A stretch of DNA of 64,000 nt from Amia ocellicauda. Taxonomy: Eukaryota; Chordata; Actinopteri; Amiiformes; Amiidae. The position numbers were made by a program, and so were the translations under genes. The stretch's first letter is position 1. Every line of letters begins with the position of its first letter. The notes under the pieces are model-generated. The model saw only the letters and a program-made list of their open reading frames with translations, was not told where the DNA came from and did no database searches. Shown one piece after another: positions 34,641 to 46,070 of the stretch. Location: NCBI RefSeq assembly GCF_036373705.1, contig NC_089864.1, positions 2,908,501 through 2,972,500 of the forward strand, in the 5' to 3' direction.

Positions 34641-35380
34641 ATAAATTGATGGTGGTTCAGTGGAAATTGTAGACCTGCCTGTATTTCAGTAGGAGCTCTA
34701 AAGCCCTGCACTGGCCTCAAATCTAGGCCCCAGCCCGGCCCTTGTCCGACAGCTTATCACAATGTCGGCCCGAGTCCGACTGGACACAGCCTATCCTACT
34801 GTTGCAGCCATTAAAATAGTTCAGTTTTGTTTTTAATTGCAAAGTATTTATATTTGTTTTCATTTCTTTATTAAGTTAATTTAGAAAAATGTTTGGAGCA
34901 TTTTGATTGTTAAATTAAAGTTTTTGTTTTTTAAAGTGAAGACCAAGCGGCCAGCGGCCGACAGTGAGTTGATCACGTTTGATCAATTTAGCCTCTCAAA
35001 TCAACACTTGACTTGCCTACAATAAAATCCATAGATATACAACACTTCAAGCATCTCACACAATGTTAGTTTAAATGTTCATTATCACCACCACAGTAAA
35101 AAGGCATTTTTGACGAGCTGACCAGGCTGCTCTGCTGCTCGCAATGGCGTGAGGAAAAACGATTCTATTCTATAATTCTATAATGATTCTATAATCTCTG
35201 GGCATCTCTCAAAAACCACTTGCAAAAATCAATTTTAACTTAAAGATTTAAATATTTCCAAATTATTTTATTCCAACCAAATTCTTCATCTGCCTAAATT
35301 AACCTCATTTTACAGCCCTGCACATTGTTTGCCACTTTTGTGATACGAAAATACAGGACCCCTGGTGGGGGGGTTGTGAA
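34641..35380. other. No gene; possible hAT-like repeat
   Basis: CCCTGCACTGGCCTC at 34703 and CAGCCCTGCACATTG at 35313 are reminiscent of nonautonomous hAT ends, but they lie in direct rather than inverted orientation. I cannot define an element. Confidence 0.25.
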
Positions 35381-35384
35381 ATGT

Positions 35385-36916
35385 CAGCCTAAAGGAGGGT
35401 GCTGGAAATTAGACCATGATGGTGCCGGTGGGGGGGTGGGGGTTGACACAAATTTGGAAGTGCAAAATCACCTAGAATGTCATTGTAGGCTGTAGCGTTA
35501 AGATTTACCTTCAGAGGGACTAAAGGGCTGAGCCCTAAGACCAATATTCCTCCTCCAAACTTTACAGTTGGTCTATGCATTCATGCAGGTAGCGTTCTCC
35601 TGGCAAATCCGCCAGACCCAGATTCCTCCGTCGAACTGCCAGATGGTGAAGCGTGATTCATCACTCCAGAGATCGTATTTCCACTGCTCCCAGGTCAAAT
35701 GGTGGTGAGCTTAAACCACTCCAGACAACGCTTGGCATTGCGCATGGAGATCTTAGGCTTGTGCGGCTGCTCGGCCATGGAAACCAATTTCACGAAGCTC
35801 CCGACAAACAGTTCTTCTGCTGATGTTGCTTCCAGAAGCACTTTGGCACTCGGAAGTGACTGTTGCAACCAACAAAAGACTATTTTTATGTGCTACGTAC
35901 TTCAGCACTCAACAGTCCCGTTCTGTGAGCTTGTGTGGCCGACAACTTCGCGGCTGAGCTATTGTTGTTCCTGGACGTTTCCTCTTAACAATAACAGCAC
36001 TTACAGCTCACTAGGGCAGCTCTAGCAGGGCAGAAATTTGACAAACTGACTTGTTGGAAAGGTAGCATTCTATGACAGTGCCACATTGAAAGTCATTGAG
36101 CTCTCAGTAAAGTTCATTCTACTGCCAATGCTCATCTAAGGAGACTGCTGTGTGGCTTGATTTTACAGTGGCTCTCAAAAGTATTCACCCCTCTTGGATT
36201 TTGTGTTACAACATGAAATCAGAATGGAATTAATCAGGAGTTTTTGTCACTGATCAACACTGAAAATGTCCATAATGTCAAAATGAAAAATAAGATCTGC
36301 ATTTTTTTCTTAATTAATTACAAATACAAAACAGAAAATAATTGAATGCATAATTAATCGCCCCTTCAGTCAATATTTGGTAGAGGCACCTTTAGCAGCA
36401 ATTACAGCCATACAGTCTATGTGTATAAGTCTCTACCAGCTTTGCACATCTGGACGCAGCAATATCTTTGCACAATTGCTCAAGCTCCATCAAGTTGGAT
36501 GGGGCCCTTTGGTGAACAGCAATGTTCAATTGAGAATGAGGTCTGGACTTTGACTGGCTCCAGGACATTGACCTTTTTATTTTTAAGCCACTCCAGTGTG
36601 GCTTTGGCTGTATGTTTGGGGTCATTGCCCTGCTGGAAGATTAATCTTCTCCCAAGTTCCAGGTCTCTTGCAGACTTCAGCAGGTTTTTTTACATGATTT
36701 CTCTGTACTTTGCTGCATCTATTTTGCGTAATGCTGCCACCACCATGATTCACGGTAGGGATGGTGTTCTGAGGATGATGTGTGGTGTAGCGTTGAGGCC
36801 AAAAATCTCTATGTTGGACTCATCAGACGATAGAATCTTCCTCTACTTGATCTCAGAGTCTCCCACATGCTATATAAACTAATTAGAAGGGGTGTCCACA
36901 TACTGTTGGCCATGTA
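35385..36916 (-). mobile_element. Degenerate Tc1-like transposon with a second one nested in it
   Basis: The outer element is an inverted relative of 12001-13105. Transposase-derived sequence runs on the minus strand from about 36170 to 35385, and the terminus AACTAATTAGAAGGGGTGTC-CACATACT with GTAGTGTA is found at 36878-36920. The two parts are separated by an unrelated Tc1-like fragment at 36172-36868, so the outer copy is older. Both are full of stops. Confidence 0.72.
36172..36868 (-). mobile_element. Inner degenerate Tc1-like fragment
   Basis: Begins with the Tc1-type end GTGGCTCTCAAAAGTATTCACCCC. It carries antisense remnants of transposase (complement around 36590-36850, including a segment like ESNIEIFGLNAT). 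The far end is truncated. It interrupts the 35385-36916 element. Confidence 0.65.
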
Positions 36917-37247
36917 GTGTAACAATACCAGACAGTCCACTAAAATACTGTCCTGCTGGCAACCCTAATTGGCACAGACTTCACAATTTTCAACTTTTTC
37001 ATGTTTGAATGGTTAAACAGATGTTTGTTATTGGTTTATATGTTGGTTTTGTTAAACAGTTGTTTACATGAAAGAAGTAAAAAAGGAAATGATATAGATA
37101 ATGATCGCATCAAAGTTTGCATTGTTTTTTGTGGCTCTGGAGCTGGAGCTGGATAAAGGCAGACGGAGCTGGAGCCGCAAGTGTGGAGCTGCACCGGAGC
37201 CGCTCCAGAGCCGAAGCCAGCAAACCCGGAGCACTGCCAACCCTAGT

Positions 37248-37440
37248 GTGTATCCTTCCAACTTGTATTCATCCCCATCATTTTCTGTAAGCCATGTTTC
37301 TGTCACTCCTACAACATCATAGTCACACACCAGCACTGTGGCTTCTAGGTCTAACATCTTGTTCCTTATACTCCTGGCATTGAGGTAGAAACACTTCAGG
37401 ACTTTCTTACTAGCAGTTTCCATTGGTTTTCTTTCCTAAG
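37248..37440 (-). mobile_element. LINE endonuclease fragment (CR1/jockey-like)
   Basis: On the minus strand it reads CFYLNARSIRNKMLDLEA and DVVGVTETWLTENDGDEY, the start of an AP-type endonuclease. It could be the 5' part of the same LINE family as 32.84-34.64 kb. It stops abruptly at about 37248 against a GGAGCTGGAGC-rich sequence (37136-37245). Confidence 0.8.
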
Positions 37441-37499
37441 TGGAACATCTCCTATTGTCAGAGCTCCCTGCTTCCCGGTCCCTAGTTTCTTTTTTTAAG

Positions 37500-38824
37500 G
37501 CTTTAAGAATGCAGAGACGCTGTTATGTACCTGGATGCATCCATATATTATGCACTTATCTGCCATGGTATCGTTCCCCTGGGGGTGTTATTGTTATTGT
37601 ATAGTAATGGGTTTTTATTAGCGCTAATTCAGCATAACAGCCTGAGAGACGGCGAGCAATACCTGGTGTGACGTAATGCATAAATTAGCCGCCGCTTATA
37701 TCTGGACTTTTCACAATGTAACTGTGTAAATGTAAATGTGTTTTTTATACACTTAGCACTAAAACCTTCACATAAACACTACACAAATTGTTATTTTGAC
37801 CTATCAACAGTACTTTAAGAGTGAATTCTGAAAAAAGTCAAAATTGATGACTTTAATTAAAGTAAATTAACTGAATTGATGCCCCCCAATTGTTAAATGA
37901 ACGTTCTGCCCCTGCGTGTGAGTGTATTTACGTAAAACCCTTAACGAAAATGAAATATATTGCAATATATTTTAAAATGTTTTGACAATAAATATATTTC
38001 AAAATATATTTCCATACTTACCCTACGGAAGCATATTGCTGCCACACATTAAAAAAATAAAATAATAAATAAATAAATATATATAATAAAATAAAATAAA
38101 TATATATATATATATCATGTAATTACATGATGACAATCATGTTTGTATGTGTTAGGGAATTATTACGTTATTACATGATAGGGAATTGTCACATAATAAC
38201 AAACTGAACTAGACTACAGGAGACAAAAGAACAATGTCAGACGCTGAGGATTTTGTATGAAAATAGGTTGGGATTTAGCCCCAGGGAAATGTTACAGTAT
38301 TTGGCTCATGTACACCATGTCATAATAAACATTAGGACAATCAGCAACGTGTTAAATGTGGGCAATTCCAGCGTTATGGATGTGACATTTGCACACAAAA
38401 ATGAAATTTTGTTGCCTTATTTAAGGGCTCATTTAAACAAATAACTAAATATGATGCACTATTTAGATAATGTTTTTGGAACTGTGTCATATTAAAATTT
38501 GAAGGTTCAAAGTTTCACCATTAGATTTTTATCACCCAAAGAAACATGTGTTATGGATGTGACAGAAATGGACAAGGATTGCTATGTCACTTAACATGTT
38601 CTCAAAAGTCTATGATTTGTAGAACTTACCATCAGAACATTTAATGCCATTTTGTAAGGACAACTTAGCAGCTCCCAAAAATCATATTAAGAAATACAGT
38701 GCAGCATTATGGATGTGGCACAGCGTTATGGATGTGACGCTTTCTGAACTCCATTTCATAATCATGTTTTTAAATATTTAAAATGAGATGTGAATAGCAA
38801 GAACAATTTGATCAAAACAATGCA

Positions 38825-38826
<2 letters not shown>
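37500..38826. other. AT-rich region with a repeated 14-bp motif
   Basis: No gene seen. The motif GTTATGGATGTGAC occurs exactly at 38373, 38550 and 38725, and in a variant form at 38706. More copies, three of them inverted, lie at 42.26-42.44 kb. A (TA)n tract follows at 38827-38899. Confidence 0.6.

Positions 38827-38899
<73 letters not shown>
38827..38899. repeat. (TA)n microsatellite
   Basis: About 36 TA units. It served as the insertion target of the DD36E Tc1 element that starts at 38900. Confidence 0.95.
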
Positions 38900-38902
<3 letters not shown>

Positions 38903-40120
38903 TCACCTAAAGGATTATTAGGAACACCATACTAATACTGTGTTTGACTTCCTTTCGCCTTCAGAACTGCCTTAATTCTACGTGGCATTGATTCAACAAG
39001 GTGCTGAAAGCATTCTTTAGAAATGTTGGCCCATATTGATAGGATAGCATCTTGCAGTTGATGGAGATTTGTGGGATGCACATCCAGGGCACAAAGCTCC
39101 CGTTCCACCACATCCCAAAGATGCTCTATTGGGTTGAGATCTGGTGACTGTGGGGGCCAGTTTAGTACAGTGAACTCATTGTCATGTTCAAGAAACCAAT
39201 TTGAAATGATTCGACCTTTGTGACATGGTGCATTATCCTGCTGGAAGTAGCCATCAGAGGATGGGTACATGGTGGTCATAAAGGGATGGACATGGTCAGA
39301 AACAATGCTCAGGTAGGCCGTGGCATTTAAACGATGCCCAATTGGCACTAAGGGACCTAAAGTGTGCCAAGAAAACATCCCCCACACCATTACACCACCA
39401 CCATCAGCCTGCACAGTGGTAACAAGGCATGATGGATCCATGTTCTCATTCTGTTTACGCCAAATTCTGACTCTACCATCTGAATGTCTCAACAGAAATC
39501 GAGACTCATCAGACCAGGCAACATTTTTCCAGTCTTCAACTGTCCAATTTTGGTGAGCTTGTGCAAATTGTAGCCTCTTTTTCCTATTTGTAGTGGAGAT
39601 GAGTGGTACCCGGTGGGGTCTTCTGCTGTTGTAGCCCATCCGCCTCAAGGTTGTACGTGTTGTGGCTTCACAAATGCTTTGCTGCATACCTCGGTTGTAA
39701 CGAGTGGTTATTTCAGTCAAAGTTGCTCTTCTATCAGCTTGAATCAGTCGGCACATTCTCCTCTGACCTCTAGCATCAACAAGGCATTTTCGCCCACAGG
39801 ACTGCCGCATACTGGATGTTTTTCCCTTTTCACACCATTCTTTGTAAACCCTAGAAATGGTTGTGCGTGAAAATCCCAGTAACTGAGCAGATTGTGAAAT
39901 ACTCAGACCGGTCCGTCTGGCACCAACAACCATGCCACGCTCAAAACTGCTTAAATCACCTTTCTTTCCCATTCTGACATTCAGTTTGGAGTTCAGGAGA
40001 TTGTCTTGACCAGGACCACACCCCTAAATGCATTGAAGCAACTGCCATGTGATTGGTTGGTTAGATAATTGCATTAATGAGAAATTGAACAGGTGTTCCT
40101 AATAATCCTTTAGGTGAGTG
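38900..40120 (-). mobile_element. Tc1/mariner DD36E transposon, copy 2 (intact)
   Basis: 1221 bp between the same inverted repeats as copy 1. It is inserted at the edge of a TA microsatellite and followed by TATACACA. It carries a full transposase ORF. Confidence 0.95.
38932..39972 (-). CDS. Tc1-family transposase, DD36E type, copy 2
   Basis: 346 residues, no stop, all three catalytic residues present (WSDES, QQDNAPCH, LNPIEH). It differs from copy 1 at roughly ten positions, for example Asn9 to Ser, Ala21 to Thr, Gly74 to Cys and Gly190 to Asp. Confidence 0.93.
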   Translation of the reverse strand: MGKKGDLSSFERGMVVGARRTGLSISQSAQLLGFSRTTISRVYKEWCEKGKTSSMRQSCGRKCLVDARGQRRMCRLIQADRRATLTEITTRYNRGMQQSICEATTRTTLRRMGYNSRRPHRVPLISTTNRKKRLQFAQAHQNWTVEDWKNVAWSDESRFLLRHSDGRVRIWRKQNENMDPSCLVTTVQADGGGVMVWGMFSWHTLGPLVPIGHRLNATAYLSIVSDHVHPFMTTMYPSSDGYFQQDNAPCHKGRIISNWFLEHDNEFTVLNWPPQSPDLNPIEHLWDVVERELCALDVHPTNLHQLQDAILSIWANISKECFQHLVESMPRRIKAVLKAKGSQTQY

Positions 40121-40130
40121 TATACACACA

Positions 40131-40395
40131 CACTAATCAGCCAGAACATTATAACCACTGACAGGTGAAGTGAATAACACTGATAATCTTGTTATCATGG
40201 CACCTGTCAGTGGGTGAGATATATTAGGCAGCAAGTGAACATTTTTTCCTCAAAGTTGATGTGTTATAAGCAGAAAAAATGGGCAAGCGTAAGGATCTGA
40301 GCAACTTCGACAAATTGTGATGGCTACACGACTGGGTCAGAGCATCTCCAAAACTGCAGCTCTTGTGGGGTGTTCCCGGTCTGCAGGGGCAGTAC
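40131..40395 (+). mobile_element. 5' fragment of the 5.2-kb-type Tc1-like element
   Basis: It closely matches 5191-5455 (CACTGACAGGTGAA.TGAATA and onwards), including the start of the transposase (MGKRKDLSNFD-like) with a short deletion. It breaks off next to the MITE at 40402. Confidence 0.85.
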
Positions 40396-40401
40396 CTATA
40401 A

Positions 40402-41416
40402 TTAAAGGAATCATGAACTGAGAAATCAAAATTCCCTTGATCTTTGACATATAAGAGGTAATTGTACTATAAAAACATCCTGTAAGTTTCAGAACTCTCT
40501 CGTTAGTCTAAGAACAGCTTATATTGAAGCCAATCTGCAAAAACAACAGGATGCGGAATGTGCCACTTTATTACGTAATAGTGACTAAACCCCGCCTCCG
40601 CAGAAGATCAGCGCCTGTTTCTACGTCACTGCCTGTTAGCCCCGCCCACCGATTAACGCATATAGTAGGTAAATAACGAGAGAGGCAAACGCAGGTCTGT
40701 GCAGAAACCAAACGATAAAGATGACAACAACTAAAGTTTTTTACTTTAATGAAAATGATGGACGATGAATATAAGAAGGACAGCTTGACAGACGATGGTA
40801 CATTCATTTATACTTCGTTTACATGAAGCAGCGCGAATTATCCTTTGTCAGATATAACTGTATTAATGCCTAGTATCTAAACTTTATATGCAACAACCAA
40901 TGAAATATAAAACGTGTAATATGCATAAATGTTAACAGCATAACGACACAAACTTCGGCTAAACTCTAATATAATGTAATAGATACATAAAGTATGAATA
41001 TAAATGTGGATGATTATTTCCCCCGCTGTCGCAGGCTGTAGTATCCTCGCCATTTGAGGTGCAGGTTCGTTGTCTTGTGTTTCGGGATCAGACTCTGGAT
41101 CAAACATGTTTGGCTGAATTTCACCGGCTGTCATTTCTCAACATCGGACATTTTCAACACAATTCACACGTGTAGTGACGCGAGTGACGTGTTTAAATAT
41201 GGAAACTGTCAGCCAATCACAGAGCGGCGTTTACTTCCGCGTTACAATCCGCCGCGCCTATTTAAACTGTGTTCCGATGAGGGGGTCAAAACACCCCAGA
41301 AAATAGCCTATTACTTCTAAATTATGATGTTTTTTTATGTAAAAATCTTGATAACATTATAAGTGGACCTCGGAGAACAGTACAAAATTAAAAAAGGTAG
41401 TTCATGACCCCTTTAA
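40402..41416. mobile_element. About 1-kb MITE with TTAA at its ends
   Basis: Inverted ends TTAAAGGAATCATGAAC (40402-40418) and GTTCATGACCCCTTTAA (41400-41416). No transposase is present; the internal ORFs lack any domain. TTAA at both ends would fit a piggyBac-like target-site preference, but the terminal bases are not diagnostic. The interior includes a GC-rich segment (40585-40650 and 41200-41260). Confidence 0.7.
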
Positions 41417-41801
41417 GGCTTAAAACAAAATCAGCAAGGAGTATTGGTGTAAATTAATCAATCAAAACGGGTGCATTTTAACCAACACTGCTATTTCTTG
41501 GTTAGCTTTATAGCTTTTTTTTTTAAGGCGACCAATCAGATTACAAACACGCCTCCTTTCTCCCATCAACAAGGAAGTAAGTTGTTGACCAAAACAAAGT
41601 AGACGTGCTGTACTTGAAAACCTAGCCTAAAACAAATGGATAGAAACATTAAAGTGGTAGCATACATATTGTTATTGTTTTCAAATTGAAAGAAAAAAAA
41701 GAATTGTTACGATGCAAAGTTTATAGTGAAATCATGTTAAGAGCTTATAAAGAAGTTAAGATCCTGGTATAGGCCGGGATATAATCAAATTGCACTGGAC
41801 T

Positions 41802-41920
41802 TGCGAATCACACTTTACAAAACGTAATGTTATCGCCTTTTGTTGTTTTTGTCAGTATCTATTTTCTTCTACTCATAAACAAAAAGCGATAACATTCCAT
41901 GTTGTAAAGTATGATTCGCA
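41802..41920. repeat. Inverted repeat/hairpin
   Basis: Left arm 41802-41841 (TGCGAATCACACTTTACAAA..) and right arm 41881-41920 are near-perfect complements separated by a 39-bp loop. It could be a small MITE or the core of a larger palindromic element. Confidence 0.85.
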
Positions 41921-42438
41921 GTTCTCGTGAAATGTGACTAGGTTCTGGCCATAGTTTCAGATTAGAGGTATGTATTTCATTTGGGCGATTTTCTACAACA
42001 TTTCAAATGATAAATTATGCCTTGCGTGTACACGCATTTTTTAACTCCTTGCCACTAATTTTTCATTAAGTTATTAAAGTTATAGGCAGACATAGGAGCA
42101 GTCTTGAAACTAATTTAAATTAAGCAGATTAAATATATAAAAACTAGCCCTATTAAAACGACTGCCAGTAGTAAGTGATGCAATTCATAATTTGCTTTTA
42201 CATCGTAAGACGTATCATTTCCAATAACATCATTAAATCAATAGGGACATTATTGTCACGTCCATAAAGGTCACATCCATGACGGTCACTTCCATAACGC
42301 TAATTTGGGCAATTGTTATAAGCTTTTATCCCATAACATGAGTTAAAAAAGGTTAGCTTTGCATAGAAAGTTTGAAAACAATGTAGTGTAGCAGACAACT
42401 TTTATTCATACTTTACCAAGAAAACGTTATGGATGTGA

Positions 42439-42474
<36 letters not shown>

Positions 42475-43464
42475 ACACCATTATTTTGAATGGCTGTAAA
42501 ATAGTTTCGTTTATTTCAGTCAAATGTAATATTATTAACTTGGTATTACATACCCATTGAGTTCCAATTGGGCATATTTACAAATGTATAAATAAAACAT
42601 GTATCCTATAAATGAAACCAAAAAATGAATTAAAATTAGACTCATGTAAATGTTGTTTTTTTGTCTTTCAACAGTAACTTTAAATGGCTGTAAAGTAAAG
42701 AAAAAGCAATGCACCGTTTCACTTTAATCAAAGTCCATGTGTCCAGATATTATTTACATAATCTTTATTTACACATTTTCTTGAAAACAAGGTACTGGTG
42801 ATTGAAAACCAGTTTGTGACCCAACAATACACCATCTATCCCCCGTCCTGTCCAATTTCCTGACCTGTTTTACTCCTTCCCCGTTCTCACTCAATTACAT
42901 TAATTATCAAGTTATCAAATGAATAATAATTGAATTATTTATACTCAATGCAACATACAGAAATATAAGTTAAATAAAACATCATATTATAAATGTTTAT
43001 GAATACATACATTGGCTCCTACAAACATTATTATTTGACAATCAGGAATATGGATCATGGACAAACACAGAATGTCGATCAAATTGAACCTGGGACAATA
43101 CACATTCTACCGAGACAACTGTAATAATCTAATAATTTAAAAATAGACAATACTCAATATGAATTATCCTCAACAAATGCACAGTATTTAGATAGAACTA
43201 TTAATGTTTGACGTCATAGGAATGTTTATAGTGTAGAAACTATAGCCATTGCTGCTACTTTTACTATTTTAAATAAGAAACTAAAGGTTTATAGACAGTT
43301 TTGTGTCACTAGTTTCTCGTGTTAGAAGTTTTTTGTACAAATGCTTATGAAGAGCCATCACTAAATCCCGTTTTGTTAACGCTGTATTGGAAAATCACAA
43401 TAAGAACTCTTTACAGTAAGGTGGTCTGTAAACTGATCAGGATGTCACTTAAAACAACGTCTGT

Positions 43465-43467
<3 letters not shown>

Positions 43468-43498
<31 letters not shown>
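43468..43498. repeat. (CCCTGT)n tandem array
   Basis: Five copies of the hexamer, expanded from a CTGTCTGTCC-type sequence also present unexpanded at 55411-55425. Confidence 0.9.
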
Positions 43499-43499
<1 letters not shown>

Positions 43500-43560
43500 A
43501 GGCTGTTAACTCCTGTAGCTCCCTGTGTGACACCCTCTCCTCCAAACTACTCTATATATA

Positions 43561-44778
43561 CACTCACCTAAAGAATTATTAGGAACACCTGTTCAATTTC
43601 TCATTAATGCAATTATCTAACCAACCAATCACATGGCAGTTGCTTCAATGCATTTAGGGGTGTGGTCCTGGTCAAGACAATCTCCTGAACTCCAAACTGA
43701 ATGTCTGAATGGGAAAGAAAGGTGATTTAAGCAATTTTGAGCGTGGCATGGTTGTTGGTGCCAGACGGGCCGGTCTGAGTATTTTACAATCTGCTCAGTT
43801 ACTGGGATTTTCACGCACAACCATTTCTAGGGTTTACAAAGAATGGCGTGAAAAGGGAAAAACATCCAGTATGCGGCAGTCCTGTGGGCGAAAATGCCTT
43901 GATGATGCTAGAGGTCAGAGGAGAATGGGCCGACTGATTCAAGCTGATAGAAGAGCAACTATGACTGAAATAACCACTCGTTACAACCGAGGTATGCAGC
44001 AAAGCATTTGTGAAGCCACAACACGTACAACCTTGAGGCGGATGGGCTACAACAGCAGAAGACCCCACCGGGTACCACTCATCTCCACTACAAATAGGAA
44101 AAAGAGGCTACAATTTGCACAAGCTCACCAAAATTGGACAGTTGAAGACTGGAAAAATGTTGCCTGGTCTGATGAGTCTCGATTTCTGTTGAGACATTCA
44201 GATGGTAGAGTCAGAATTTGGCGTAAACAGAATGAGAACATGGATCCATCATGCCTTGTTACCACTGTGCAGGCTGGTGGTGGTGTAATGGTGTGGGGGA
44301 TGTTTTCTTGGCACACTTTAGGCCCCTTAGTGCCAATTGGGCATCGTTAAAATGCCACGGCCTACCTGAGCATTGTTTCTGACCATGTCCATCAATTTAT
44401 GACCACCATGTACCCATCCTCTGATGGCTACTTCAAGCAGGATAATGCACCATGTCACAAAGGTCGAATCATTTCAAATTGGTTTCTTGAACATGACAAT
44501 GAGTTCACTGTACTAAACTGGCCCCCACAGTCACCAGATCTCAACCCAATAGAGCATCTTTGGGATGTGGTGGAACGGGAGCTTCGTGCCCTGGATGTGC
44601 ATCCCACAAATCCCCATCAACTGCAAGATGCTATCCTATCAATATGGGCCAACATTTCTAAAGAATGCTTTCAGCACCTTGTTGAATCAATGCCACGTAG
44701 AATTAAGGCAGTTCTGAAGGCGAAAGGGGGTCAAACACAGTATTAGTATGGTGTTCCTAATAATCCTTTAGCTGAGTG
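43561..44778 (+). mobile_element. Tc1/mariner DD36E transposon, copy 3 (inactive)
   Basis: Same family and inverted repeats as copies 1, 2 and 4, in the opposite orientation, with TATATA at the left edge. The 3' end reads GCTGAGTG instead of AGGTGAGTG, and the transposase carries a stop. Confidence 0.95.
43709..44746 (+). pseudogene. DD36E Tc1 transposase with one premature stop
   Basis: The frame is intact from 43709 to 44348. There TTA (Leu215 in copy 1) is TAA, and it continues in the same frame to the normal end at 44746. The first catalytic Asp is upstream of the stop; the second Asp and the Glu are downstream. QQDNAPCH is KQDNAPCH here. A single substitution inactivates it. Confidence 0.92.
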
Positions 44779-44819
44779 TATATGCATCATTCATATATAT
44801 AAATATACTTTAATATGTA

Positions 44820-45110
44820 TGTAATTTCTCACCTGTAAAAAGTGGTTGTGCTCTCTGTCCCAATGTGTGGCTCTGCTATATTAACCTGTGTATTTGCTGC
44901 CAGCCTCTCCCCGGCACTACATGCAAATCTTAGTTCTGTCCGCTAACAATGAGCTCCTGTCAGCCCAGGTGATATTTATATTTAACCCTTTATATCCCAA
45001 AGAGCTTGGGGACAGAAGGGCATCAAGTGGTCCTGCCACTCCCGAGCCCCTCTCACACCCTCAACGGGATTACACTCACAAGCAGCGATCTATGTATTGT
45101 GTAATATTAT
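44820..45110. other. Flank of a C-type lectin unit, repeated at 51.8-52.1 kb
   Basis: CCGCTAACAATGAGCTCCTG (44940) and the CCCGAGCCCCT segment (45043) recur in the same order at 51919 and 52033. This indicates a third copy of the duplicated lectin unit. No exon is seen here. Confidence 0.55.
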
Positions 45111-45864
45111 TTTAATATACAGAGCCCTGAATTAAACAGAATTTCTTTCCATCCAGAGAGTAGATGTGTTGGTGTTTTAGGGTCTTTATAAGAAAGCTTT
45201 GCCCTGCTGTGCTGCAGTGCTGAGCGCAGTGAATACTCCCTGACATGAACACTGAGCATCACTGCAGCGGGTCTTCCTGGTGCTGAAATGAACAGCCTAC
45301 AGCTCTGCTTATTCCCACAGATTACAAAGAGACAGAGAGCTGTGTGTGAGAGAGAAAGCGGGGGACAATGGCATCAGACAGCTTGAGTGCATTTTCTTGG
45401 TTTTCATCCGGTCTGTGTGTGCTGGTGAATTGAGGTTTTGCCGGGGGTGGGGGGGGTTGTGCTGGTGAAGTGAGGTCCAGGGGTTGGCTCGGGAAGTGTT
45501 TTCAGCTTCTTGGAGCATTGTATCTCAACAGTAAAAGAGGTGCAAATCAACTGTGAAAACCCATAAATTGCTGCATGTTGAAAAAATTATCCCCCAAGAT
45601 TTGCCCCATACAAATGTTGCCCCCAAATTTCCCCCTGGGCACTTAATGATCCCCCAATCTGACAGAGACTGAAGGTGTTGTATGAGACTGGTCATAGGAG
45701 CGCAGTGATCTCTTTGTCAAATAGTCCAGCCAATGGAAAGCAGCCAGTCAGGCTGTTCTCGGCCAATGGGTGATACTCGGTTTAAGGCTCCTGGGGAGTG
45801 AGTGTGTGGAGCTGTCCGTGTGACGGATACCAGTGTGGGCGGTTTCGGGGGAAAGAAGACTTAT

Positions 45865-46035
45865 TTTATGATTATGTATTTCTTAGCAGACACCCTTGTC
45901 CAGGGTGACTTGCAAAACACAAGAGCAATACATAGTGCAATAATACAGTACAGTTCAAGGCATAATACATTTTACGAATTCCAAGTTACACAAGTGTATA
46001 TGAGATATACAGTAAACAATATATGAGGTATTAAA
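45865..46035 (-). repeat. SINE/LINE-tail fragment, inverted
   Basis: CAGACACCCTTGTCCAGGGT-GACTT at 45888-45912 is the complement of the fish SINE tail, with its AT-rich end at 45865. The remainder (to about 46035) resembles the body seen at 18.04-18.13 kb. Confidence 0.6.
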
Positions 46036-46070
46036 TCCTAGATTATATATGTAGAGGCAGAGAACCCAGT

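Larger units (their letters stand above)
41417..43560. other. AT-rich region, no gene recognised
   Basis: Contains a 40-bp-arm hairpin (41802-41920), copies of the GTTATGGATGTGAC motif (42255-42298 inverted, 42426-42439 direct), a T homopolymer of about 30 (42441-42471) and a CCCTGT tandem array (43468-43498). The stretch near 43430-43540 resembles 55365-55430. Confidence 0.5.

Noticed and set aside
36951..37246. GGCAACCCTAA/GCCAACCCTAG pair flanking a GGAGCTGGAGC-rich segment as element ends
   Set aside because: The two sequences are in direct, not inverted, orientation and no target duplication is visible.
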